Below, in pieces: positions 1-5,881 of a stretch of DNA of 8,829 bases. The notes beneath the pieces were generated by a model. The model made no database searches. It was not told the DNA's origin and saw nothing but the letters and a program-made list of their open reading frames with translations. Position numbers and translations under genes: made by a program. Origin of the DNA: Chloroflexota bacterium (GTDB taxonomy: Bacteria; Chloroflexota; Dehalococcoidia; SZUA-161; SpSt-899); the NCBI GenBank assembly GCA_018657655.1, contig JABHWQ010000339.1, positions 1 to 8,829 on the forward strand. The letters are read 5' to 3'. Positions within the stretch are counted from its first letter, which is position 1. Each line of letters opens with the position of its first letter.

Positions 1-489
1 AAATGCATCGGGGTGAGTATAAATAAATCCCCAGGGCATGCTCGTTTCACCCCCGTAGGCGTCTCCGTTTACGATGCATCCCAGGCGCCCGATTATCTGA
101 GCCACAAGCAACGCCGGCACAAGTGCATCAGCAAGGCGACCCAATGGCAGATGTCTTATTTTCGCGTACGTTATGGCTGCTATGCTTCCCCCGGCGATAC
201 CACCCCAGATGGCCAATCCTTCAAATTGAATTATTTCAGATGGATTGCTGGTATAGTGCCCAAAGTTGTCTATGACGTGGAACAGCCTTGCACCCACAAT
301 CCCTGCCACGATTACCCACATGGCCATTGAAAACATCTCTGGGGGTGCGATCCCCTTTTTCTTTCCTTCGCGAGTAGCTATCAAAATTGCTGATATCACT
401 GCCGCCATTATGGCGATGCTGTACCAGCGAAGTTCGAAACTTCCGATCTGAAATATCACCGGATCTATGTTAATATCAATACCGTTCAC
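1..489 (-). CDS. lgt: Prolipoprotein diacylglyceryl transferase (N-terminal 163 residues, runs off the window)
   Basis: Lgt is the inner-membrane enzyme that moves diacylglycerol from phosphatidylglycerol onto the lipobox cysteine of prelipoproteins. This frame is covered only by shadow frames on the plus strand; translating the minus strand gives 163 residues open to base 1. The order of landmarks is typical: DPVIFQIGSFELRWYSI at about residues 8-24, hydrophobic segments, GARLFHVID, GLAIWGGIAGG, and the signature GRLGCIVNGDAYGG. The signature usually reads GRxGNFxNxE; here Cys replaces the first Asn, while the second Asn and the acidic residue are kept. The GTG start at 487-489 fits the usual Lgt N-terminus and overlaps the TGA of the preceding zinc-ribbon gene (GTGA), implying coupled translation. 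The TlpA lipoprotein encoded two genes upstream is a likely substrate. Identity is firm; the C-terminal part is outside the window. Confidence 0.93.
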   Translation of the reverse strand, partial: MNGIDINIDPVIFQIGSFELRWYSIAIMAAVISAILIATREGKKKGIAPPEMFSMAMWVIVAGIVGARLFHVIDNFGHYTSNPSEIIQFEGLAIWGGIAGGSIAAITYAKIRHLPLGRLADALVPALLVAQIIGRLGCIVNGDAYGGETSMPWGFIYTHPDAF

Positions 490-740
490 TTCTTGCTCTT
501 TTTCCTTCGCTGAGTTCTTTTTGTCGCAGTTCTGCTTGCAGTGGTTTTAGTCTTTTTCATATTAAGGAGTGCCCCATTTTCAATGTGGTTATCTTGAGCA
601 CTTATATTAGTGATGGAAACCTGATAATCTCTTTGAAAACCGCATTGCAGACAGTACTCGTACCAAACCTGCCAATAATCTCGGTCAACCAACAGGTCTC
701 CTTTACATCTGGGGCATCCCTTGAACTTACATAATTTCAT
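486..740 (-). CDS. Small zinc-ribbon protein with a basic C-terminal tail
   Basis: A protein of 84 residues with no recognised name. Residues 9-12 (CPRC) and 30-33 (CLQC) form a Cys4 zinc ribbon knuckle pair, with an aromatic stretch (YWQVWYEY) between them. The last 24 residues are almost entirely Lys, Arg, Thr, Ser and Ala, a likely nucleic-acid or ribosome-binding tail. The start was set at 740 because AAGG lies seven bases upstream of that ATG; the longer frame from 794 has no comparable ribosome binding site. The stop overlaps the lgt start by four bases. Function is unknown: the zinc ribbon is clear, but a role in RNA or DNA binding is inference from charge alone. Confidence 0.72.
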   Translation of the reverse strand: MKLCKFKGCPRCKGDLLVDRDYWQVWYEYCLQCGFQRDYQVSITNISAQDNHIENGALLNMKKTKTTASRTATKRTQRRKKSKK

Positions 741-789
741 TGTTTTGCCTTGAGACGATTCACTTCTCTTGAGCATGGTTTTTGTATAA

Positions 790-819
790 ATCATATTAAG
801 GTTATCAACCTGAGCTTAA
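790..819 (-). promoter_or_regulatory. Possible promoter for the zinc-ribbon/lgt pair
   Basis: The 138-base gap after tlpA, read on the minus strand, holds TATGAT (790-795) with TTAAGC (814-819) 18 bases upstream. The -10 box is good but the -35 box matches only half of the consensus. It would give a leader of about 40 bases before the ATG at 740. The remainder of the gap shows only a weak four-pair CCTG/CAGG hairpin just after the tlpA stop. Weak call. Confidence 0.25.
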
Positions 820-878
820 TCGAAGATTAGCGAATCATTAAAGTTTGATTAGAATTTGAAACCTGGTCTCATCAGGGT

Positions 879-1445
879 CTATCCGATAATCTTTTTTACG
901 TTATCTTCAATGTCACCAGTGTTCATTGGCCCTCTGTGAATGGAGCGAATTATTCCCTGACTATCAATGAAGAAGCTCGTGGGGATGGCGACGACCCGGT
1001 AATTCCGGGCGACATCTCCTTTTGTATCGATGGTGAAGGTCCAGCTATAGTTGCCTTTTTGCACGAATTCACGGACCCTGTTTTCGTTTTCCATCATTCC
1101 AATACCAATTACTTCAACTCCCTGGTTTTTGTATTGCTGGTACAGACTTTCAATATCAGGCATTTCTTCCCGGCAGGGTGGGCACCATGTGGCCCAGAAA
1201 TTGACTATCACAGTTTTGCCACGAAGGTTGCTGAGATCAATCTCGTTGCCATCGAGGTCGGATAGAAGGAAGTTGGGTGCCAATCTCCCCTCTTTGGCAG
1301 CAGGAGGACTATTAACGGCGTCTACCTCTTGATTCGAGTTACTGCATGCAGTGGCTACAAATGCTCCGAGCAATAGCGCAAATGCTATCAACATCAAAGT
1401 TAATCGGATTGTGTGTGGAGCGTTCTTTTTTGATGATATCTGCAT
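879..1445 (-). CDS. TlpA/ResA-type thiol-disulfide oxidoreductase lipoprotein
   Basis: A membrane-tethered extracytoplasmic thioredoxin of 188 residues that reduces disulfides outside the membrane, typically in apocytochromes, metal-binding proteins or other redox partners. Residues 1-34 form a lipoprotein signal: basic start, hydrophobic core, and a lipobox-like ATAC with Cys34 as the lipidation site. The redoxin fold follows, with APNFLLSDLDG at 56-66, the active site WCPPC (Cys88, Cys91), and the cis-proline loop AIPTSFFID (Pro155). The start at 1445 has GAGAGG about nine bases upstream and begins directly with the signal peptide; a longer frame to 1598 would run into ccdA and lacks a signal at its front. 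It sits 41 bases after ccdA, whose product is the expected electron donor. The CPPC active site does not settle whether it is closer to TlpA or ResA, so no symbol is given. Confidence 0.9.
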   Translation of the reverse strand: MQISSKKNAPHTIRLTLMLIAFALLLGAFVATACSNSNQEVDAVNSPPAAKEGRLAPNFLLSDLDGNEIDLSNLRGKTVIVNFWATWCPPCREEMPDIESLYQQYKNQGVEVIGIGMMENENRVREFVQKGNYSWTFTIDTKGDVARNYRVVAIPTSFFIDSQGIIRSIHRGPMNTGDIEDNVKKIIG

Positions 1446-1486
1446 GTTCTGTTTCCTCTCTAAAGAGCTAGGTCTTGTTCTATGGT

Positions 1487-2233
1487 TTAGCTCAGGATAT
1501 CCCCTCTCACGAACCAGTAATAGAGGATGTAGCTGCCTGCAAAGATCAGTAGTAATGCGCTCACTCTCGCTACCAGCGGGACTATTTGGCGTATCCACCT
1601 GTTGACCGTTTCTTTGAACAGGACAGACCCGAGAGCAATCAGGGCGATGATTAATCCCATCCCGAGTGAGAAACTCACGAATTGTAGTGTGCCGGAGGCC
1701 ACGTTTTTAAGAGAAAAGGCGCTTGCTACGACAGCTAGAAAAACTGGTAGAGTACAGCTCATAGCGGCAATAGCATAGGCGATGCCGAAAACGAAGAACC
1801 CTTTGATGCCCGACCCTTTGGGGTTACCCAAGTGGGTTGCCATTCGGGCTGGTAGGCTGGTATAGAAATGTCCACCAAGAAGGAGGTAAACGCCGAACAA
1901 AATGAGTACTGCTCCGATGGCGATGGCAAACCAGGGTATAAACTCCATAAGGAACTCTCCTCCCAGCGAGAAGATGGTTCCCACAAGTCCGAATACCACC
2001 GCTAAACCTAGAGTTACCACTCCGCTCATGGCTAGTGCTCGGCCGCTACGCTTGAGAGGCGATTGGGCCCAGAAGCCGTCTTCTTGTGTTCCCATATGCA
2101 GAGAGATATATGCGGGCAGCATCGCTACACCACAGGGGCTCACAGTAGTTACCATACCTGCGCCAAATGCATAGCCAAAGGGTAAAAAAGATGCAAAGTT
2201 GGCTACAAAATCCTCTATGATTATCACCTCCAA
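1487..2233 (-). CDS. ccdA: CcdA/DsbD-type transmembrane thiol-disulfide carrier
   Basis: A polytopic membrane protein of about 240-248 residues that carries reducing equivalents from cytoplasmic thioredoxin to extracytoplasmic thioredoxins. Several hydrophobic helices are visible. Two cysteines sit in the expected conserved contexts: TVSPCGVAMLP (Cys34) and MSCTLPVFL (Cys160). The motif FLPFGYAFGAGMV before the first cysteine is typical of the family. Its partner is the adjacent TlpA-type lipoprotein. The start is uncertain: the far end given is a TTG with no ribosome binding site ahead of it, while a near-perfect site GGAGGTGAT lies at 2223-2231, inside this reading. Codons at the right distance after it are ATC (2219-2221) and ATA (2216-2218); an in-frame GTG (2225-2227) overlaps the site itself. 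The family assignment is firm, the N-terminus is not. Confidence 0.9.
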   Translation of the reverse strand: MEVIIIEDFVANFASFLPFGYAFGAGMVTTVSPCGVAMLPAYISLHMGTQEDGFWAQSPLKRSGRALAMSGVVTLGLAVVFGLVGTIFSLGGEFLMEFIPWFAIAIGAVLILFGVYLLLGGHFYTSLPARMATHLGNPKGSGIKGFFVFGIAYAIAAMSCTLPVFLAVVASAFSLKNVASGTLQFVSFSLGMGLIIALIALGSVLFKETVNRWIRQIVPLVARVSALLLIFAGSYILYYWFVRGDILS

Positions 2234-2303
2234 TTTACTGATGCTCGGTGCTGATGGTATTAAAAGGGCTCTGCGAATCTGTTGCTGGTCTTGATAATAG
2301 CCA

Positions 2304-2702
2304 TCACCATCCCATCATGTTGCTGCCCATGTGACCACCTTGGTTGTTCATCATGCCTCCGCCCATATACTCGCTCATTTCATCCCACCAATCGGTTGGA
2401 TATTCAACATTTCCATCGGCAGTACTATCCGAGGTGTTGGTCTCCTCCCCCGAAGTCACCGGTAAAGCCGGGCCTTGGCACAAACCATATCCGGAGCCCT
2501 GTTCATGCCAATTTTGGGCAGTATCTGCCATCGCTTCCCAGTCTCCGGTCAGACAGGCATTCGTCATTGCTCCCCAATGTCCCTGATTTGGACTGGGTGG
2601 CGTTTCTCCGTTATTGGGGCCATGCGCGAGTGCTGGTATGGCAACGGCTGCTGCTATCAGCATCATTCCCACGATCAATCCGAGTAGTACACCTTTCTTC
2701 AT
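2304..2702 (-). CDS. Secreted Met/His/Gly-rich protein, putative metal binder
   Basis: A protein of 132 residues with no recognised family. Residues 1-26 are a classic Sec signal peptide (MKKG, hydrophobic core, cleavage expected after the ALA at 24-26). The mature protein has a small Trp-rich domain (GHWGAMTNAC, WEAMAD, NWHEQG) with two cysteines (50 and 75), an acidic Ser/Thr linker (about 82-100), and a C-terminus dense in Met, Gly and His (EYMGGGMMNN, then QGGHMGSNMMGW). Clustered Met/His tails in exported proteins often bind Cu(I) or similar metals. The start at 2702 is set by AAAGGAGAT at a good distance; an earlier ATG lacks this. It lies between the SHOCT gene and ccdA on the same strand. 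Its two cysteines could be clients of CcdA/TlpA. The metal role is inference. Confidence 0.8.
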   Translation of the reverse strand: MKKGVLLGLIVGMMLIAAAVAIPALAHGPNNGETPPSPNQGHWGAMTNACLTGDWEAMADTAQNWHEQGSGYGLCQGPALPVTSGEETNTSDSTADGNVEYPTDWWDEMSEYMGGGMMNNQGGHMGSNMMGW

Positions 2703-2761
2703 GTTGATCTCCTTTCTTTTGTGTTTTGTATTCAATTTGATTCATTTCCGCTAACCATTTT

Positions 2762-2786
2762 CTATGTCATAGCGCTTGCCTCCTTT
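2762..2786 (-). promoter_or_regulatory. Strong ribosome binding site followed by a two-codon ORF
   Basis: In the 114-base gap between the SHOCT and Met-rich genes, AAAGGAGG (2779-2786) is followed after eight bases by ATG ACA TAG (2762-2770). The site is as good as any in the window, yet leads to only Met-Thr-stop. It could be a start-stop leader affecting the downstream Met-rich gene, or the relic of a lost small gene. The sequence elements are seen; the function is a guess. Confidence 0.3.
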
Positions 2787-2816
2787 CGTGTTGCACATCT
2801 GCTAATTCACAGCTTG

Positions 2817-3053
2817 TCATTTCCAGATCAGGTCGCACTTTTTAATTCTGTATTCTTCCTGGCTGATATCTCCGGCAGTATATTGCTTTTTAAGTATCTC
2901 GATGGCTGATTTGCGATTGTCCAAAGTGGGGTCAGTTTGGCCGGATTGTGTCAGGCTTCTACCAACTAAGATAATTACCCCGATCACAAATCCCCAGAAA
3001 ATAACCATGAAGGCCATCATGAGCCACCCGGTGTTTGAGAATTCCATCATCAT
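2817..3053 (-). CDS. Small SHOCT-domain membrane protein
   Basis: A protein of 78 residues with one transmembrane helix (about 10-30, aromatic and Met-rich at its front) and a C-terminal SHOCT motif: KSAIEILKKQYTAGDISQEEY at about 48-68, matching the family pattern of a short helix, [KR]xxxGxI[ST]xEE[YF]. SHOCT is a short oligomerisation-type module usually found at protein C-termini; small SHOCT membrane proteins with Met/Trp-rich fronts are often seen near copper or other metal resistance genes. The start at 3053 is the first of three ATG codons, with GGAGG eight bases upstream; an ATG at 3068 is possible but its site is weaker. It follows the PDZ gene by 64 bases. Exact function unknown. 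Confidence 0.82.
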   Translation of the reverse strand: MMMEFSNTGWLMMAFMVIFWGFVIGVIILVGRSLTQSGQTDPTLDNRKSAIEILKKQYTAGDISQEEYRIKKCDLIWK

Positions 3054-3117
3054 ATGCTCATCCTCCATACAATCTTTCTTTCGATTATCAGATTCTATAA
3101 AAACGTCATAATGTTCA

Positions 3118-3567
3118 TCACTGTGTGTGAACGAATTCAAAAGTATTGTTTATGTTTCCTCTCCATACTTCCAGAACTACAGTTGTACCTGGCCGACATG
3201 AACGAATCATTCCGTAGAGCGGGGCGTCTTTGTCAAGTCGGACTGTGTTGTAACTCACTATCACGTCTCCAGGTTTTATCCCTGCATGGTTGGCCAGACT
3301 GTCTGAGGTTACTGCTGTGACCAATACCCCTGTATCGATTTCCAGATCGTAGTATGCCGCAACATTAGGAGTGATAGTCAGATATGTTAGTCCGAGGCTT
3401 GAGTTGTTGGAGATCAGCTCTTGAGAAGATTCGGGATTGAACTTCTCTTCAAGTTGCTCCCCGAAAAGAAGCATGCCGGAGATACCTGCAACCGTGGCTA
3501 CAAGGACTATGGCTGCAATCCTTCCTCTGATTCTCTTGGTTAGAATTTTCCGAAAAAAAGGCATCAC
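3118..3567 (-). CDS. Membrane-anchored single PDZ-domain protein
   Basis: A protein of 149 residues: a short basic cytoplasmic start (RKILTKRIRGR), one transmembrane helix (about 17-36), a linker, then one PDZ domain (about 57-146) placed outside the membrane. PDZ landmarks are the binding loop SLGLTYLTI, the core SDSLANHAGIKPGDVIVSYN, and the final strands GTTVVLEVWRG. This is the type of PDZ domain found after HtrA/DegP proteases, but there is no protease domain here, so it probably binds peptide termini of misfolded or partner proteins. Tandem GTG ATG codons begin the gene; GAGGAA is eight bases before GTG and eleven before ATG, so GTG was chosen. The start lies inside a terminator-like hairpin, listed separately. 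Its position after the kinase suggests it works with or is controlled by the two-component system. Confidence 0.85.
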   Translation of the reverse strand: MMPFFRKILTKRIRGRIAAIVLVATVAGISGMLLFGEQLEEKFNPESSQELISNNSSLGLTYLTITPNVAAYYDLEIDTGVLVTAVTSDSLANHAGIKPGDVIVSYNTVRLDKDAPLYGMIRSCRPGTTVVLEVWRGNINNTFEFVHTQ

Positions 3568-3594
3568 TGATACTTCCTCAGTATCTATGATGCC
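3553..3594 (-). promoter_or_regulatory. Terminator-like hairpin carrying the PDZ gene's ribosome binding site and start codon
   Basis: On the minus strand GGCATCA (3588-3594) pairs with TGATGCC (3560-3566), then, past a T-G and an A-A, GATACT (3580-3585) pairs with AGTATC (3569-3574), leaving the loop GAGGA (3575-3579). Seven T follow directly (3553-3559). This is the shape of an intrinsic terminator read in the direction of the operon. The loop is also the ribosome binding site of the PDZ gene, and GTG/ATG lie in the closing stem. It may end part of the transcripts after the kinase, hide the start from ribosomes, or both. The pairing is exact; the function is inference. Confidence 0.65.
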
Positions 3595-3603
3595 TTACGG
3601 GAA

Positions 3604-3642
3604 TTAGAGCAGGATTAGGAATTCCTTAGAGGATGCTTAGAG
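3604..3642 (-). promoter_or_regulatory. Four 11-base-spaced direct repeats, candidate response-regulator binding site
   Basis: TTAG occurs at 3604, 3615, 3626 and 3637, exactly 11 bases apart; three copies extend to TTAGAG and one to TTAGGA. On the minus strand they read CTCTAA (three times) or TCCTAA, each followed by five variable bases. OmpR/PhoB-family regulators bind direct repeats at this helical step, and such a regulator is encoded in the same operon. The array overlaps the last Leu codon and the stop of the kinase gene and ends about 40 bases before the PDZ start. A clear -10 box could not be fixed: TAGATA at 3582-3587 would place the transcript start on the ribosome binding site. 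Confidence 0.55.
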
Positions 3643-5028
3643 TTTTAACCAGACGGTGAATGTGCTTCCTTTGCCCGGTTCACTGATTAGAGTGACCTTT
3701 CCCCCGTGTTGTTCGGCTATACCCTTGACAATCGCCAGGCCAAGCCCTGTGCCGCTACCGGCACGAGATCGCGCCCGGTCAACACGGTAGAACCGATCAA
3801 AAAGATGTGGCAAGTGCTCTGGTGGGATACCGATTCCATTATCCATAATTTCCAGGCGTGCCCAGTCGCCATCACGTAACAGTGATAGGGTGATGGTCCC
3901 TTCCTCCGGCGTATACCTGATGGCATTGTCGATCAAATTTGCCAGCAGTTGACTTATTCTATGGGGGTTACCTTTTATCGATATTTCTTCGATAGTGCCT
4001 TCAATTACAGAGTTCTTCCCAGCCGATCGTTGAGCTTGCCGCAACCCTTCCAGTAGTATCTCTTTTAAATTGACAGCCTGATCCTGATTCACTGGCCCGG
4101 ATTCTATTTCTGCTAGAAGTAGCAGGTCATTTACGATGGCACTCATTTTTTCGATTTCCCTGCCCATAGCATCGAGGGACTCCTGGCGATCCTCTGCGTT
4201 TAAATTTCGTTTGAGTAAATCGAGATTTCCTTGAAAAACAGTAAGCGGGCTTCTCAAGTCGTGGGAGGCATCAGCTACGAAATCCTTCTGGGATTTGAAG
4301 ACGCGATCGATGTGATCGATCATATGGTCGAATGTTGCCGCCAGGTGGCCAATCTCGTCTTTGGGACCAGTGTAGCCGACTCTGCGGCCAAGGTCAGAGC
4401 TTTTCTCGATTGTTTCAGCGGTAGCGGTAATGCGCTCTACAGGGGCAAGTGCCCGGCGTGCCAGGACTGCGCCTGAAACAAGAGCTACTCCCAAAGCTAC
4501 GATAACACTTATAACCAGTATCCATTGCAGCTGGCCCATTGTGTCATTTATATGTTGAAGTGATTGGGCAACTTCCAACAGTAAAGTTTCGTCCTGAATG
4601 AAAAGCGGCGAAACCATCATACGTAGGTCTGCCCCCTCGCCGGCGGATACTGTGGCAATATCCACTTGTCCTGCAAATCCGCGCTCTATCAGAGCCGTAT
4701 CTAACGGAAGTTCCTGTTTACCCAAGTTGTCTGATTTTGTTACAACATTTCCATTTTGATCGATCACCTGGAAATAGATGCCAGGCAGAGCAAATTCATT
4801 GATGGGAAGTTCTGCCAGGTTGGAGTGGATTACATCGTAGTCGAGCGGATCAGGGACTTCTTCGTGATGCAATGTGCCGTGTACTTTGGCAGAGTAGATT
4901 TTTAGATCGTCATCTACTTCACTGCGAAGATCGTTTTTCAGTAGTGTGTGGATGAATATCCCGGACAGGACGAGGATCGCACAGACAATCAAAGAGAACC
5001 ATAAGGTTAGACGCCATCGAATTGGCAT
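3637..5028 (-). CDS. Two-component sensor histidine kinase (HAMP-HisKA-HATPase_c)
   Basis: A protein of 463 residues that senses an extracytoplasmic signal and phosphorylates the adjacent response regulator. Order: transmembrane helix 1 (about 8-29), extracytoplasmic sensor region (about 30-165), transmembrane helix 2 (about 168-190), HAMP linker (about 191-243, with ALAPVERI and GPKDEIGHL), dimerisation domain with ASHDLRSPL (phospho-acceptor His256), and an ATPase domain with N box LIDNAIRYTP (Asn368), G1 DNGIGIP (396-402), F box LFDRFYRVD, and G2 GSGTGLGLAIV. All catalytic motifs are intact. The sensor region holds a small His cluster (HGTLHHEE, His50, 54, 55, and His68) that could bind metal, but no named sensor fold is recognised. 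The start has AAAGGA eight bases upstream and lies four bases after the regulator stop, so the pair is co-transcribed. Confidence 0.95.
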   Translation of the reverse strand: MPIRWRLTLWFSLIVCAILVLSGIFIHTLLKNDLRSEVDDDLKIYSAKVHGTLHHEEVPDPLDYDVIHSNLAELPINEFALPGIYFQVIDQNGNVVTKSDNLGKQELPLDTALIERGFAGQVDIATVSAGEGADLRMMVSPLFIQDETLLLEVAQSLQHINDTMGQLQWILVISVIVALGVALVSGAVLARRALAPVERITATAETIEKSSDLGRRVGYTGPKDEIGHLAATFDHMIDHIDRVFKSQKDFVADASHDLRSPLTVFQGNLDLLKRNLNAEDRQESLDAMGREIEKMSAIVNDLLLLAEIESGPVNQDQAVNLKEILLEGLRQAQRSAGKNSVIEGTIEEISIKGNPHRISQLLANLIDNAIRYTPEEGTITLSLLRDGDWARLEIMDNGIGIPPEHLPHLFDRFYRVDRARSRAGSGTGLGLAIVKGIAEQHGGKVTLISEPGKGSTFTVWLKL

Positions 5029-5032
5029 GCGA

Positions 5033-5698
5033 TTAATCCTTTAATACGTAACCTACGCTACGGACGGTATGAATCAAACGTGGACCTCCACTCGCTTCAA
5101 GCTTAGAACGCAGGTAGCGGACGTACACTTCTATCACGTTGGATTCTCCTTCGAAATCATATCCCCAAACTCTTTCATATATTATATTGCGTTTGAGTAC
5201 CTGGCGTGGGTGGCGTATAAATAACTCCAGCAAGTCAAACTCCTGTGCGGTGAGCGCGATGATCTCGTTTCTGCGTATCACTTCTCTCGTAGCTGTGTTT
5301 AGTGAAAGGTCGCTGAAACGCAGCTCTTCCCCTTCTTTAGGGTTTCGGCGTCTGAGTTGGGCTCGTATACGGGCTAGCAATTCATCGAATGAAAAGGGCT
5401 TGACCAGATAATCGTCCGCGCCACTATCCAATCCAGCGATCTTGTCCTCCGTGGTACCTTTTGCAGTGAGCATGAGGATGGGTATATCGCTTGCCTGGCG
5501 CAATCGTTTGCTGACCTCGATTCCGTCGACTTCTGGCATCATGATGTCCAGTATGACGAGATCAGGTTCCCTTTCCCGGGCTTTTTTTAAAGCCTCTGCT
5601 CCATCGCTGGCGGTATCGATAGAATAGCCTTCATATATCAGGCCGCGCTTGAGAAAACTTACTATTTCAGGATCGTCGTCTACCACCAGAATGTTCAT
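5033..5698 (-). CDS. OmpR/PhoB-family response regulator
   Basis: A protein of 221 residues. The receiver domain (1-115) has the acidic pocket DDD (7-9), phospho-acceptor Asp51 in VILDIMMPE, the switch Thr78 in MLTAKG, and Lys100 in LVKPF. A winged-helix DNA-binding domain (about 126-221) follows, with ALTAQEFDLLELF, the recognition-helix region SNVIEVYVRYLRSKL, and the closing RSVGYVLKD. This type dimerises on phosphorylation and binds tandem direct repeats with 11-base spacing; such an array lies downstream of the kinase gene at 3604-3642. It is the first gene of the operon, with GGAG about seven bases before the ATG and a good promoter 40 bases further up. Confidence 0.95.
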   Translation of the reverse strand: MNILVVDDDPEIVSFLKRGLIYEGYSIDTASDGAEALKKAREREPDLVILDIMMPEVDGIEVSKRLRQASDIPILMLTAKGTTEDKIAGLDSGADDYLVKPFSFDELLARIRAQLRRRNPKEGEELRFSDLSLNTATREVIRRNEIIALTAQEFDLLELFIRHPRQVLKRNIIYERVWGYDFEGESNVIEVYVRYLRSKLEASGGPRLIHTVRSVGYVLKD

Positions 5699-5739
5699 AT
5701 CGTAGCTCCGCGATACACCCTCTAACGACTGTTCTTTAT

Positions 5740-5768
5740 ATCATAGACACGGTTGCCATATTGGTCAA
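5740..5768 (-). promoter_or_regulatory. Sigma70-type promoter of the two-component operon
   Basis: On the minus strand TTGACC (5763-5768) and TATGAT (5740-5745) are separated by exactly 17 bases, each one base (TTGACC) or one to two bases (TATGAT) from consensus. The start of transcription would be near 5733, giving a leader of about 35 bases to the regulator ATG. No TTAG direct-repeat array is seen around it, so self-activation is not suggested by the sequence. Confidence 0.65.
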
Positions 5769-5840
5769 GTAAATTGTGTATGCGACCATCATCAAATTTA
5801 TTCCTGTTGATTGCGACCTGTTGGTTCTTGTTACTGATGT

Positions 5841-5866
5841 TTGACATCGGAGTTTTATGGTAGAAT
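5841..5866 (+). promoter_or_regulatory. Possible promoter for the nadK operon
   Basis: TTGACA (5841-5846) is a perfect -35 box, and TGGTAGAAT (5858-5866) looks like an extended -10, but they are only 14 bases apart, so they may not work together. An extended -10 alone would start the transcript near 5873, leaving a very short leader before the ATG at 5882. TTGACA also sits in a small dyad, GATGT-TTG-ACATC (5836-5848), that could be an operator. Confidence 0.3.
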
Positions 5867-5881
5867 CGAGTGAGTAAAACG

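Noticed and set aside
13..451. Plus-strand open frames of 105 and 61 codons
   Set aside because: They are shadows of lgt; the minus strand encodes an unmistakable Lgt sequence over the same bases.
936..1605. Plus-strand frames antisense to tlpA and ccdA
   Set aside because: The minus strand carries the clear thioredoxin and CcdA motifs; the plus frames have no motif or start signal.
3582..3587. TAGATA as the -10 box for the PDZ gene
   Set aside because: Transcription would start on the ribosome binding site itself, and the bases are explained by the hairpin stem; kept only as a possibility.
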